Source: Zygnema cylindricum
Taxonomy: Eukaryota > Streptophyta > Zygnematophyceae > Zygnematales > Zygnemataceae
Length of the DNA stretch: 64,000 nucleotides
Assembly: GCA_037447655.1 (NCBI GenBank)
Contig: JBBHKE010002951.1
Span: forward strand, 119,618-183,617
Reading direction: 5' to 3'
Numbering within the stretch: the stretch's first letter is position 1; every line of letters begins with the position of its first letter. The position numbers and the translations under genes are program-made. Shown here in pieces: positions 36,227 through 48,752 of this stretch. The notes under the pieces are model-generated. The model saw only the letters and a program-made list of their open reading frames with translations, was not told where the DNA came from and ran no database searches.

Positions 36227-37806
36227 CAAAGTTCCTCGGCATAAATCGTCGCTAACGTGGCACATAACTTCCGGTCCGGCGCTAAGAATACCACAACTGA
36301 TCTCGGTGTTCAGCCGCCTGCAAATTTCCCATGGCCAGAGGAATCTCTTGGTGAAATATCTTGGCTCTATCGACGATCAGTTTTTTGACCGTTCCTTTAT
36401 CATCCATCTTCGGAGGACCACCGCTTGGGCTGATGCAGCCCCGGGAAGGATGGGATGTCATTCAAATAAAATAAAGTAGGGACTATAGAAAGGGAGAGAA
36501 GCTTGCCTGCTGAATCTTTAACCCATAGCAATCCACGGCACCCTTCTGTCCCACTCCCCCAAATCTTCTTCAACTGCATATTTTTGTAGTGACCGCTTCA
36601 CTGTCTGTACGCACCTTTTGGCAAACTATCGGCTTGCGGGTGGTCACGCCTGGTCAGCCGATGGTCGACAAGGCATTTTTCGAAGAGGTTGGAAAATTCT
36701 CCGGCAAATTTGGAGCCTTGGTTTGTTAGAACTTCTACAGGCGCCCTGAATTGGGCTAAAACCACTTGCAAAAAGGCATATGCAATTGCCTTTGACTCCT
36801 TCCGTGGCAAAACCACCAATTCGATCCACTTGGAAAAATGTTCTATCATGATCAGCAGGAAGTGTTTCCCCCGCCTGCTGGTATAAAGTGGTCCCAAAAG
36901 ATCTAAAGACCACAAAAAAAAACATCCTTTGGATAGGAAGCGAATGAAGCTCAGTTTCGCCTTTCTTGTGAAACGCTGCCTTTGCTCGATCGCAGAAAGA
37001 GCAAGTCTGTAAAATCCGGTTGACTTGGGTCCTTAACCCGTGCTACGAATAAGAGCCCGTAACGAAGAAAGTGGTCCGCTTTTGCCCGAACTGTCCACAT
37101 TGCTGACAGAGATTGGAAATCAAAGTTTCTTGGTCTGACGGGGGAGGAACCACTTTCCTCGTGCAGTCTGACCACTTCCGGAGGAGAACGCCTCTGTCCC
37201 AATCATAGGCAGCCATTCGGGTCTACACTCAAGATAGGAGGAGAACGCCTCTGTCCCAATCATAGGCAGCCATTCGGGTCTACACTCAAGATAATTGAAT
37301 TCCAGTCAAGTGGGGAAGAGGCGAGCCCTGCTGGATAGATTGAAGTGCATCGGGGTCGTTCTTGATATCGTTGCATCCGGCCCCTATTGGCGCCTGCCCC
37401 TCCACGTCCACCGAGAAAGTTAATAGTCACCCCCTAGATTGGGGAAGCCAGATGAGGGCAAGGATGCTCGAATGAGTCCCAGACTAATTTTTTAGTCCTC
37501 ATCATGGCGGGCCTCCATAGAATCCATGGTAGAGGGATCGGGATTCGAGCTAAGTCCGTCGGCATTCCCATGCATTTCCCCTGCCATGTGAACTTTGTCG
37601 AAATCATATTCCTATAGGATAAGAACCCATCTAGCGAGTTTGCCGATTAGCTTACTATTCTCCATGATCCATTTCAGGGGTTGGTGATCAGTTACGAGGG
37701 TGAAATGGACATCGTACAAATAAGGTTGGAAATGCTGGATTGCCCAAGCCGCTGCCAGTAGCTCTCTGTGGTAACTGCTATAATTCCCCTCTACTCTGTC
37801 GTGCAT
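36227..37806 (-). pseudogene. Gypsy element remnant G3 (RNase H and integrase)
   Basis: Minus-strand order: RNase H (37612-37806, YSSYHRELLAAAWAIQHF, LVTDHQPLKWIMENS), a connecting zinc-finger region (36951-37202, decayed), integrase core (36598-36915, MWSLDLLGPLYTSRRGKHFLL, HFSKWIELVVL, LTNQGSKFAGEF), and the integrase C-terminal region at 36230-36440 (IPLAMGNLQAAEHRDQLWYS). It is a different Gypsy family from G1/G2. A 57-bp direct repeat (37180-37292) has damaged it. Confidence 0.85.
37180..37292 (+). repeat. Tandem duplication of about 57 bp inside G3
   Basis: The block GGAGGAGAACGCCTCTGTCC...ACTCAAGATA occurs twice in a row without visible differences. It breaks the Gypsy frame and appears to be a recent event or an assembly artefact. 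Confidence 0.85.
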
Positions 37807-38655
37807 GAGAGACTAGAAAGAGCGAACATGCATCCCAACTAACAAAGTCATGCTCCAAACATATATACAAACGAATATGAAGTAGATGGTCAAAATGTAT
37901 ATACAACATGCAAAAGAATAAAGGTGAAGATGGCGAAAGAATAAAAAGGGAAGAATACTCCCTTAGCAATAAGTGAATCCTATAATTTATACAAGGTAGC
38001 CACTAGGCTCTTGGGTCTTCAACGTATTCTTTACAAGAGTTATCTCGTACGAAAGCAACGAAGCAAAATAAATAATTCCAACCAAAAACAAGGAAAACTC
38101 AAAATTCAGCCAAAATTCACCCTTCCATTCCCAACCGAAAATACAAACAACACAAAACAAACACCCAAACCGTCTAGCTGTCCGTTGGAAGGGCAGCCGG
38201 ATCCGGATGCTTCTCCACACGAACTCCAATCCACCACTTCCCAAAAATGACACAAGTTGGAGGGAAACCTTCCGGACTTGGCTTTGAGCCGCGTGGATTA
38301 AAAGCGTGGGCAGAATTACAAAGGAGAATGTACGTAAACTATCTAGCCTCTACAGCTAGCTAGCAAAAGAAAGNNNNNNNNNNTTACTACGTTTTCGGTT
38401 CAATTTACCTCTTACACCTTTTTGTTACAGTAACGATCGGACTTGCGGACTATACATATGCTCCATTTTTCTTTCATAACCCTGTTTTCTTGCCCTTTGT
38501 CAAAGTGTGGGAAAATCACAAGTTTTATACTTAAAATTACAAAACTTACTATTACTTAATAGGTTTAAAAATCTTACTGTCTCATGTTCGCCCTTTCAAA
38601 GTATTAAACGCGTACAAAACCTACTTCCTCATACGTGCACCTGTTAAACGTACTC
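37807..38655. other. Unassigned sequence around the assembly gap
   Basis: It lies between G3 and G2. I see no protein homology and no paired repeat ends. It includes the 10-N gap, so G3 and G2 need not be neighbours at the distance shown. Confidence 0.5.
38374..38383. other. Assembly gap (10 N)
   Basis: Ten N bases. The true gap length is unknown. Confidence 1.
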
Positions 38656-39118
38656 TTTTTCATGCAAATTGTCCACGTGCATACTCCTTCATCCAAAACA
38701 TGCGCAAATTATGAAACTTTCCCGCTTGTACTCTGTCATTCTAAAAATTTGGATAATTCATTATCATTCAAAACATTAAAATTCATATTTTGAACACTAA
38801 AAGGGTGTGAAACTGTTTCCCGTTCTTTTGTCCCAATACTTTCTTTTTACCTCGTATACATATCAGGCGTTCAGGCTAGCAATGACATTGTTTTTCCACA
38901 TTCTCCATTTAACTTGGCTTTTGCATCATTATATTTTGCTTTATATCCTTTCTTGTCCAAAATGCTTGCTTGTTTACTGCAAATATGTGGCCCATTACTT
39001 CCCACATTACCACCTTTTTTGTGGCAAAAAACATAGCTACAGCTGAAGTTTTGCCATCACCGATTGAAACGAAAATGGATTAGAGAGAACCCAAAACCTT
39101 GACCCGTCGAGTAAAAAA

Positions 39119-39403
39119 ATGGGATCACCCATCGTAGACCCCTTCGCGGAAGGCGCTGCTATCGAGAAATTGGACTCACCGCGTGGGTCGTACGGTAACG
39201 TTCTGTTGGCGAACCGAAAAACTCATCAAGTTTCAACGAAGATTACTCGACTTCGAGTAATCAATTGGATGATTGTTGATTTCCATGAGAATGGAAAGGC
39301 AAGGCTCATTACGAGGACCTTCAAAAAGTTTCGACAATATTTTAACGTGGAGTATGACACAAGTAAGAGGGATTACCATTCCTCCTTACCTTCATATAAC
39401 TAA
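39119..39403 (+). CDS. Antisense-strand ORF of the G1/G2 Gypsy family (94 codons)
   Basis: It starts MGSPIVDPFAEG and continues RGSYGNVLLANRKTHQVSTK, RLRVINWMIVDFHENGKARL and KKFRQYFNVEYDTSKRDYHS. It is rich in basic residues, with no signal peptide or membrane helix. It lies downstream of the integrase but on the other strand, where some Tat-lineage Gypsy elements carry antisense ORFs (family knowledge). The G1 copy is shorter because of a stop. Function unknown, and chance conservation by recent common origin is possible. Confidence 0.4.
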   Translation: MGSPIVDPFAEGAAIEKLDSPRGSYGNVLLANRKTHQVSTKITRLRVINWMIVDFHENGKARLITRTFKKFRQYFNVEYDTSKRDYHSSLPSYN

Positions 39404-41339
39404 CCCCAAATGCCTAATTTCTGTGTCGCTAGCTTACACTGTTTGTAATTTAATATGCGATATTGCATATTTCATATTTATTATTTCTCCCTCGTATTGA
39501 TAATATGTCTATGTAATAGGATTTCCTACCTCTCAGAAAATCCCATTACTACAACCAATTTCAACCACACATTCCACACATTGGAAATTACACATTCACA
39601 TTGAAATTACTCACATAAAAAACAACTTTTAATTAGAAGAAGCTTCAGTCTACATAACATTCAGCTTGGTCTGTAGCCCTCTTGGCTAAACCCTTCCTTT
39701 AAAGTATTTTCCACTGCCCTCCACTCTTAAATAATTATATCTCTTAACTACTAAATCACTACTTAGTTAGTAAGAGATTTCCGTGCAAAAATGCCATTGC
39801 TCCAATTTGGTATTATTGGCTTTGGACCAAGACCAATCAGAATTTCCACAAATTTTTCCAAAGGAAAAGATGCATACTCTTTTCTTAGACTTCACTATTT
39901 ATCCATCATCACCTTGGACTCGCCAGGCTAGAGTCAACGCTCTGTTGAACACGTTTTACCTAGGCGAATCATTGATCAGCCAGGACTCAAACTGACCAAT
40001 GCAAAAACATACTAAATCTTTTACTAACTACGTAGCATTTCTAGTTAATCAAAAATTACTTTTCACTACTGAACATTTACTTGCAAAAGGTGCGCGCGAA
40101 TTCAAACGCGACTTTGCATGTTCGCGCATCACAAATTTTACACTTGAAACTACCTACGTAATTTACAAAATTTAACTTATGATGTTTCGTACTGAAAATC
40201 GTACGAAACGAACCATCGTAGGTACTAAACAACTATTAGTACTTTACAAACGTACGCCTGAAATTCCGCGGCTACTTTTGACCCTTAACCCGTTTGAATG
40301 ATACCCACTTGTTAGTTTGACCCCACACTGTCACCTAAATACACCCATCGCTATATCTTTTTATAATATAACTCCAAATCGCGTGATTCATTTGTAAACG
40401 TCTACCAAATTCATAACTTTATATTTCTAATCCTTAAATACATATTTACCACCAAGTTCGATCCACTATTATTGTTAGATCATACTCTCTTTATTTTTAA
40501 CTGACCTTAGCTACAACACATTTTATTCTCAAGACGTGACTTTTTTATCCCGCGAATACCTTTGCAAAAACTCAGATTTTTTATCTTCTAAAGTCAACTC
40601 ATCTTCTAGCCTTCCTAGATAATGCACTTGCTAGAATATATTATTGCCGACCTTGAACCGTTGACCATCCCAATCTATTGCCCATCAGTGGACTCCAAGT
40701 TCTATAATAATTGAGGGATCTAATTCCAATTCTCCTTTAGTTCGTCGAAGATTTGCTCCTTTTAACTAACTGATCTGTATCACTAGATGAATTTTTGTCG
40801 AAGGGCCGAAAGTCCAATTTGGCAACAACTGACGATATCATCACGATTACAGTAAATGGTCTAATGTACTTAGGAGCAAATTTCCCCGTAGGATCCGATT
40901 ATCCCTCGATCTCGCACCTGTAATGAGTTGTAAAAAGCCAAACCTTGTTACATGTACTTACCACCTAATCACCCCGTTTGCGATCAGCATTTAATTCTTG
41001 CCTCCTTTGTGCCTCCACTAATGCATCCTGGAATGTTTTCTAAACTGTTTGAATGTATTCCAAACACTCTGTTCTGGAACCCCTATTCTCTTGAGTGACC
41101 TTTGTTTTTAATCTAATGCTTCTCTAGGTTAGTATCTGTATGCAATTTCAAACGGTGAGAATCATGTACTAGCATGTTACATGAGATGTTTGAAAATTCC
41201 ATTAATGGCAGTTTATATTTCTATGTGTTCTGAACTCCACTGCAAACAATCCTAAGCATTTCCTCCAAGGTACGGATCATCTTTTTTGTCTGTCCATCTG
41301 TATGACAGTGATAAGAGGTACTCATTTTTTATTTAGTGC

Positions 41340-41938
41340 CTAAATTTGATGCAATTTTTCACAAAATGCAAACGTAAATTTATAATCCCTATCACTGACT
41401 ATAGATAAAGGAACTCCATGATGTCTAACTACGTTGTCAAAACAGAACTTTGTAGTATCTACAAGTGAATGAGTAGTTTTACAAGAAATAAAGCTAGCCA
41501 TTTTACTGAACTTATCGACTACGACCATAAAGTGTTATTACTTGTAGATATTGTTGGCAACCTGACAATAAAATCCATACTCAGAGATTCGCACGGTCTT
41601 TCAAAGATATCCAAAGGTTTTAAGAGACCTCTAGGTTTTTGGTTACGAAGTTTACTCTGTTGGCAATGGACACAACTTTCCACATGTTTCGACACCTCTT
41701 TTGCCATTTTTGGCCAAAACAATCAACAGTGCAACAGACAAAGAGTTTTATCTCGACCTACATGTCCTAAATGCTCACGAGCTTCCTGTAAAAGTTGTTT
41801 TCTTAAGTCCCCCACTTCAAGAACCCATAATCTATCCCCTATTTGCAAATACAGTAAACCATAGTATAGTCTATTTTTTTTTATATGCCTCTCATTCAAT
41901 GGGTCAGAATTCCCTCCCAAAATATTCTTGCAAATCAC
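41340..41938 (-). pseudogene. G2 integrase remnant (Ty3/Gypsy)
   Basis: Three overlapping frames: 41723-41938 (GDRLWVLEVGDLRKQLLQEAREHLGH, start of the H2C2 domain), 41519-41722 (ESCVHCQQSKL, FERPCESLSMDFIV) and 41340-41528 (VVVDKFSKMASFI, SIVSDRDYKFT). The core is cut by a frameshift after FCEKLHQI. Same family as 34287-34789. Confidence 0.88.
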
Positions 41939-42079
41939 AACAAATAAGGATCTTTATCATAACTATTTCTAACAGCATCTAAAAACAATTCGTCCGGACC
42001 ATCAAACTTATTTCTAAACATCTACTTAAAGGATCTACCACCACATTTGTGTTTTTATGAATATTTTTGACATTAAATT

Positions 42080-42680
42080 TGAAATATGCTTATTTTTCTG
42101 CATCCACTTAGCTTGACTGTCATAATTTGTGTATCACATAATTTTTGTAGATAAGAAAGTGCGTTATTATCACAATGAACTATGGAGTCTTTATTATGCA
42201 AATAAAAACGCCATTTTACTAATGTATGAACAATTACTAGTAATTGTTTTTCTTGTGCTGGATTATTCTTTTCAGCATCATTGAATTTCCTAGACTAAAA
42301 AGCAATAGGATGAAAATGTTTGCTAACTTTTTGACTTAGGACTCCATCTAGACCTATATCAGATGCATTTGTAGTGATCAAAACTTTCAACTCTACAGTA
42401 GGATGAGGATACACCGGTGTAGGGGCAGAGGTCAACTTCCCTTTTAAATCGTCGCAAGATCTCTAATGATTTGCTCCCCACATAAACGTCTCCTTCTCCT
42501 GAAGTAAATCCGTCAAAGGTGTGATGAACATATTTAAGTTCTTGATAAATTTCCTGTCATAAGTGGTCAATCCCAAAAATGATCTAACTTCTGCTACATT
42601 AGTGGGTTGCTTCGAATTTTAGATTGTAGAAATTTTGGATGGATCTTCTTTAACACCTTTCCCACTAACTATATGTCCCA
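42080..42680 (-). pseudogene. G2 reverse transcriptase end and RNase H
   Basis: Minus strand: GHIVSGKGVKEDPSKI (RT connection), VAEVRSFLGLTTYDRKFIKN, LLQEKETFMWG, then RNase H (VLITTNASDIGLDGVLSQKV, HPIAF, RKFNDAEKNNPAQEKQLL). In-frame stops occur after KISTI, at the end of the GANH block and before SRKF. The first catalytic Asp of TDASD is Asn. Confidence 0.85.
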
Positions 42681-43400
42681 TGCAATGTTGTGTCCTCCAT
42701 TGGACTACAGAATACAGAAAGCCTCTAGATAGTATTTAACTAACCCACTTAAAGCCACAACCATTGCTGCCCAAGAAGGCAAACTGACAATTTGAGTGCA
42801 CCCTTATACAGCCTGGGCTCCTCTAAGTCCGTAGCAAAAAGAATCACTGAAAACGGCAAACCAGCCGATAAGTTATGAGCCGGCAAAAAATGCCAATTTA
42901 TACAAAGCTCTCTTAGAGAGAGGTGACTATCTACCAAAATTTCCTAAGTCCTAAACCTCTCTCACAACCCCTATCTACTGAAGTACGAACCTATCATATT
43001 ACTGTAAAGTACATAAAGGTACAACGGCCGATGTCCTTTCTATACGGCCAGTGTATGACAAGGCTACTGAGTGGACGCGTGTCACTTTTCCACTTGTTCG
43101 TATATTCTCCGAAATTCTCGCGACCGAATGTCATACTTTCACGCGGCGCCACGTCATGCCACGTCTATAAAATCCAAAGTGACCATTCCGCGATCTCGTC
43201 GATGATGTGCGGCCTCGGATTAAATTCGACATTGAATGTCGACCGTTTAAAACAAATGTCCGTTTCATTTGTTTCGTGCGAAATGACGTTCGCACTAAAC
43301 CTTAACAAATTCTATGTCCGTTCGTTCATATTTCAGTTAAATGGTTTCTGTATTATACAATAGTTTAAATACTAATGAAACCCTATATCTCCTAACGGAC

Positions 43401-43485
43401 TTCTACGACATATTGGTTAGAGCTAACGGCTACTCCGCGCTCTGCCGATCGGGGGTTCGAGTCTTGCCGGACTCAACCTTTTGTT
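43401..43485 (+). other. tRNA-like sequence in the 3' LTR of Copia A (antisense to the element)
   Basis: A TTGGTTAGAGCTAACGG block (A-box-like), GGTTCGAGTCT (B box, one mismatch) about 40 bp later, and CCTTTTG beyond. The 7-bp acceptor stem does not pair, so this is a tRNA-derived or tRNA-like unit rather than a working tRNA gene. The better preserved copy is at 54081-54160. Confidence 0.5.
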
Positions 43486-43700
43486 GAGAGTGATTTAAGT
43501 CACTCTTTAGTCCTTCCTATAGAGCTGAGGCAGCCATGGCTCTATCGCTCTCTCTCTCCTTCAGTGACTACAACAAGTATGGGGGCAAGAGAGAAGAGAT
43601 GGAGGCAGGCTGCCTACATTTTCTTTATATGTTTCCGCTAATTAGTTTTAGACCTAGAAAATACAACAAAAACTACTTATTTCAACACTCCCCTTATTTT

Positions 43701-45310
43701 CTAGTCTAATTTTAACTTTTCTTTTAATCCACATTTTTCCCTACAATATTTTAACTTTGGAGAGAGCACAGGTTTGGTCATCATGTCAGCCACCATTTCC
43801 TCATCAGATCTATAAACAAGATTCACTATTTTATTCTCAACTTTTTCTCTTACAAAACTTAATCTTATGTCCATATGTTTAGCCTTAAAATGATGTTTTG
43901 GATTGGCAGCAATTGCTATGGCCGTTTGATTATCACAAAACACTTCATGCACTCCCTCCTTCATATACCCCTGTTCTTGCAGCAAGGATTTTACCCACAT
44001 CAACTCTTTCACAGCAGAACAAGAGGCCTTTTACTCAGCCTCCATAGTGGACTGAGCAACCACCTTTTGTTGCTTACTGCTCCAACAGCAAGCATCTTCC
44101 CCAACATATTACACATACCCAGAAAAGCATCGTCTCATAGGTGCGTCCCCATAACTGGCATCACTCCAAGTAGTGATGTCAGTGTTCTCCCCTCCCAAAT
44201 GCAACTATATCTTTCTGGTTCCCACGAGATATCTCATGACTCTCTTGGCTCCCGCCCAGTTTCTCTTCTTAGAATCATTAAGACTCCTTCCGAGTACTCC
44301 AATTGCTGCCGCCATGTCTGGCCTGGTACAATTCATGAAATAGATTAAACTTCCTGCAACCTGTCTATAACGTATAGACTTCTTAAACTCTCTCTCCTCT
44401 GGAATCATCTGATCATCTAAGATCATCACTCCTCCTTCTTCACTCCCATCACTTACTTTTTTCAAGTCCGTGGGAGTGGTATAACTGATAGCATTTTCCA
44501 TCTGAAATTCTCAAGCATATTACCTGTTGCTTCTTTCTGAGTAAGTCTGATAATCTTCTTCCCCCATCCCTTTCCATTTGGATCCCCAAAATATATCTTG
44601 CCTCCCCTAAATCCTTCACATCAAATTTGCTTCTAAGATCTTTGTACAACTTATCAATTTTTTCCAAAGATTTACTCAATACAAACAGATCATCCACATA
44701 AATTGCAATAAAAATGACACCATTCTCATCTTCAAACATATAGATAGAATGGTCCGAGAAGATCCTGATATATCTCAGACCGGTGAGAAACTCATCTAGT
44801 TTTTTTTTTCCACTGTCGGGGAGCCTGCTTCAGTCCATATAAGGATTTTATGAGCCTGCATACTTTGCTCTCTTCTCCTTCTTCCACGAACCCCTCGGGT
44901 TGCCTTATGAAAATCACTTCCTCTAACTCACCATTAAGAAAAGCAGTCTTAATATCCATCTGGTGTATTTCCATGTCTTCTGCTGTTGCCAGAGTGAGAA
45001 GAATTCTTACTTATGGGAATCGAACAACTGGAGCAAAGGTCTCCTCATAGTCAATCCCCTCCTTTTGGGTGAACCCTTTCGCTACCAATCGAGCCTTATA
45101 TCTCTCAATGGTATTATATGGGTTTAGTTTTAATTTAAATACCCATTTACATCCAATAGGTTTTCTACCTGGAGGATAATCCGCCAGTTCCCAAGTGTTT
45201 GCTTCCATTATAGAGGCCATCCATCAGTTATAGCTCTAATCCATCTTTCTTTTTCTGGACAATTTACTGCTTTTGAGTAAGACTGAGGCTCATCTGGGTG
45301 AGACAGCTTA
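43701..45310 (-). pseudogene. Copia A reverse transcriptase and RNase H
   Basis: Frames in order: 45011-45220 ([38 protein letters not shown]), 44792-44974 (HQMDIKTAFLNGELEEVIFI, SLYGLKQAPRQW), 44449-44739 (IFIAIYVDDLFVLSKS with the YVDD catalytic pair, DLGEARYILGIQM), 44205-44501 (YRQVAGSLIYFMNCTRPDM), and 43701-44012 (VFCDNQTAIAIAANP, HHFKAKHMDI, VADMMTKP, the RNase H end). Several frameshifts separate them. All belong to the Copia type. Confidence 0.92.
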
Positions 45311-45479
45311 GCTTCCTTATGAGCGGCCTGTTTTTTTTAAATTCTTTTGCTGCTCCTTCTTCCTCCCTCAAACTCTGAAGCTGGAATGGATGGAAGTCTT
45401 GGATTTCTCCTCACTGTCTCATCTGCTCCCTTGTCCATGGGAGCCGGTTCTGGTCCCATGTCTTCTATCTCTTCGAAGT

Positions 45480-46990
45480 CCATAGGTGTATGTCAGATTT
45501 CTGGTGAGTCTCCTGTATCTCGGATCTCCCCTGAATCTGCAATCATGGTTTCATTTATGTCCCTTTCGCGAACAACCGAGTTCTTCCCACTTTCAAACTC
45601 AAATTTGATTCTTATCTTCTTGGTATATCTGAAGGGGTCAAATGACTTCCCTTCATCCATGACAACTAAGTGTTTGACCAGAATGATATCTTTCTTTGCT
45701 AAGTCATATATTCTATATCCCTTAACATCCTCATCATATCCCACAAAGTATCCAGGTTTTCCCTTAGCATATAATTTCCAGTTTTTCCTATCTGTGTCAA
45801 GACTGTATACTTGGCTACTGAATACTTTAAGGTGTGAGATATCTGGTTTCCTTCCAACCCATCTCTCATAAGGTGTCACTCCCTTTAGAGCTGAGGTAAG
45901 GACAATATTCTTAATGTAGTTGGCACAGTTTATTGCTTGTGCCTAAAATCTCTTTCCTATTTTCTTGTCGGCTTACATACTGCATACACTATTCCTAGTG
46001 TTCGATTCAACCTCTCAGCTACCCCATTTTGTTCCGGGTTATATGATACAGTTTTCTTGTGCTGGACTTCCTCATCTCTCAGATATTCCTCAAACTAGTT
46101 AGAGGTATATTCCCCCCCCATTATCACTCCTTATCCTCTTAATTGGGGTTTCATGCAACTTCTCACTCCAGGCTTTATATTCTTTGAAGTAAGTTGATGC
46201 TTCAGACTTTGTTTTCAGAAAGTAGACTCTAGAGTATCTAGACCAGTCATCAGTTATTTTCATCATAAACCTCTTTCCTCCAACCGAAGGTACTTTTGCA
46301 GGTCCCCAAATATCTGTGTGGACCAAATCTAAAACTTTCTCACCTCTATATGTGGCGGCTTTGGGAATGGGAAGTCTGTGGGCCTTACCTTGAGCACAGC
46401 CACTACAATCATCCATCATTTCATTATCCCCAAACTGAATGCCTTCTACTACCTCAAGCTTTTTCATTTCCCTCAACCTATCAAAATGCACATGTCCTAA
46501 CCGCTTATGCCAAATCATCAACTTAGGAACACCGACATAGTAAGCATTTTTCTTTTCATTACTCAGGTTAATCCTAAACATTCCTCGGCTACCCTTATCT
46601 GCCGTGAAGTAAACTTCATCCCCATACTTAGCTGTAAAGACTCCCTTTATAGTGAAGGTATGAAACTGTTTGTCATCTAACAAAGACGTAGAGACAAGAT
46701 TTTTACTCAGCTGAGGAATGTAGAGTACATGTGAGAATGTAAGTATAGAAGTATTATACTCCACTAGGACTTTCAGATCCACTGATCCCACTAGATCTTT
46801 AGTTCCCTCTCTCCCATCCCCATACTCTATCACTACAGTAGGGATCTTTCTTAGCTTAGTGAAGAGATCCTTATCACGACATATATGCATGGATGCACTT
46901 GAGTCGATGATCCATCCTTCCTGTAAAGCTTCCCGAATTGCTCCAAGGGCACACTTCTGTCTCTGAGGGATTTCTTTCCCCTCCAGACTC
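45480..46990 (-). pseudogene. Copia A protease and integrase
   Basis: The protease region reads GWIIDSSASMHICRDK: the catalytic DSG/DSA triad has become DSS. The integrase has the HHCC domain (WHKRLGHVHFDRL, CSGCAQGKAHRLP), the core (VHTDIWGPAKVP, DDWSRYSRVYFL, RIRSDNGGG) and, after a disrupted stretch at 45880-46098, the C-terminal part at 45493-45879 (TPYERWVGRKPDISHLKVF). The ERLNR region at 46000-46040 has stops. Confidence 0.9.
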
Positions 46991-47040
46991 TTCTAAAAAA
47001 GAAGCTCCCCATCCTCCTCAGAAGACTCATCCTCGGTTTC

Positions 47041-47642
47041 TCCTGTCACTTTTGTAACCACAAGTGCCTTTTACTTCCCTCCGGAAGAACCCCCTCCACG
47101 GTTGTCTTGGAGCCGTCGCTCCGACAACTTGACACACTCTGCGATGAAGTGTCTCGGCTTTTTGCAAAAATAACAAAGACCCTTTGGGGGCCTCGGTCCC
47201 CCAGAATGATCTTCTACCCCTTTGTACGATTTCTTTGAGTCCTTCTCCCATCGGTCCCCTCTTGTTGCTAGAGCTTGAATGCTCTTTCCTCCTCTCCTAA
47301 TCTCCATTGTGTTTACCTGCACAAGTATCATCGTGACCACTGTGTTCTATTTCCATGAACTATCAAGCATTTCCTGTACTCGATATACTATGTTCTCGAA
47401 CTCATCTGGTAACTTCATGATAAGAGTGTTAACTTTTATTTTCATTGTACCTGACCATCTGGCACTTTCTATCTCCATATACAAACAACAAAGATCATTA
47501 CAGTAATCTAACATCGTTCATCCTTTGTCAGTGTAACTCACTAGCTTTTGCTCAGCCAACTGGTGCTCCTGAATAGTTCCAGCTCTATAAATCTCCACCA
47601 AACTCACCCACAAATCCTCGGCCTTGTAAATGTGAAGATGAC
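47041..47642 (-). pseudogene. Copia A gag, C-terminal part with zinc knuckle
   Basis: Minus strand: LWVSLVEIYRAGTIQEHQLA, KLPDEFENIV and a CCHC knuckle CYFCKKPRHFIAEC (spacing C-x2-C-x4-H-x4-C, all ligands present). The N-terminal half is on the other side of the solo LTR (52979-53379). Stops are present after SYTDKG and after DSSWK. Confidence 0.85.
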
Positions 47643-48669
47643 GAGTGTGCAATTTTGTGTCCTCCATTGGACTACAGAATACAAGAAACCTCTAGATAGT
47701 TATTATCCAACCCACTTTCAATGGCAACCAGTGCTACACAGGGAGACAAACAGACAATATGACTGCACGCTTGTGCAGCCTGGACTCCCCTAAGTCCGTA
47801 GAAAAGAAATCTCTGAAAACGCCCAACCAGGCGATAAGTTAAAGGGTGGCAAAGATGCCAATTTATACAAACTCTCAAAGAGAGAGAGGACTATCTTTTT
47901 GATTTTTTCCTAAGTCCTAGTTTTTCCTAGTTCCTCTCACAGCCCCTATCTACTGCATGTACGAACCAATCAGAACACTGTACAGTACTAGAAAGTACTA
48001 CTGGCGATGTACTTTCTGAACGACCTCTGTACGACAAGGCCATTAGGCAGACGCGTGTCCATTTTCCACTCGTCTGTACGTTCCTCGGAATTCCTGCGAC
48101 CGAATGTCGTCTCTCCACGTGGCGCCAAGTCATGCTACGTCACTAACTGGCAAAGTGACCATTCCAAGATTTCGGCGATGATGTGCGCCGTCAGATTTGA
48201 CGCGAAATGTAATCCCAGCCGTAATAAATACTTGCGCGATATTTGTTTTAATGTCAAACAAAATGCGCGATATGCGTTTCAATTAGTATAGTACTTTGTC
48301 TTTTATCAAACTGTATCTATGCATGCTGTAAAGATGTTTAGTTAAATGATTTCTGTATAGTACAATAGTTTAAATACTAATCAAACCCTATATCTCCTAT
48401 CGGACTTCTACGACAAACTGGTTAGAGCTAACGGCTACACCGCGCTCTGCCGGTTGTAGAAATAAAAGGTTATTTTAGTATTTTCTAGGTTTTGCAAAAT
48501 GCAAAAAAGAAGCCGAGGCAGTCTGCCTCTAACTTCTCTCTTCAGCTCCCACACTTGTCGTAGTCACTGAAGGTTGAAGAGGGAGCTAGAGCCATGGCTG
48601 CCTATGCTGATTAGAGATAGAGTTACGGGTTGTAGATTTTGGTAGATTTACCAAAATAGAAATTGACGG

Positions 48670-48752
48670 ACCCTGGATTTGAACCTGGTACCTACCGTCC
48701 GTCAACATAGCCGGTAGCCTTAAAATTAGTCTGACATCATGGTTGGACATAT
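48670..48752 (-). other. tRNA-like sequence in the 5' LTR of Copia B (antisense to the element)
   Basis: On the minus strand it has GGTTCAAATCC (48675-48685 on plus, as GGATTTGAACC), an exact fit to the Pol III B-box consensus GGTTCRANTCC. Upstream lies a CAGACTAATTTTAAGGCTACCGG block, related to the A-box region of the A-family LTR. The orientation relative to the element is the same as in family A. Confidence 0.5.

Larger units (their letters stand above)
38656..42680 (-). mobile_element. Gypsy element copy G2, 3' part (continues at 54366)
   Basis: It carries the 3' non-coding part, integrase, RNase H and the end of the reverse transcriptase on the minus strand. Copia A was inserted at the duplicated TCCCA (42676-42680 and 54366-54370). 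The frame on the two sides joins in the conserved LGH block of the polymerase when the insert and one TSD are ignored, so this was one continuous element. No LTRs were recognised. Confidence 0.88.

Noticed and set aside
30449-42680. G1 and G2 as the two LTRs or halves of one element
   Set aside because: They are full colinear copies of the same pol region in the same orientation, each with integrase, so they are two copies of one family.
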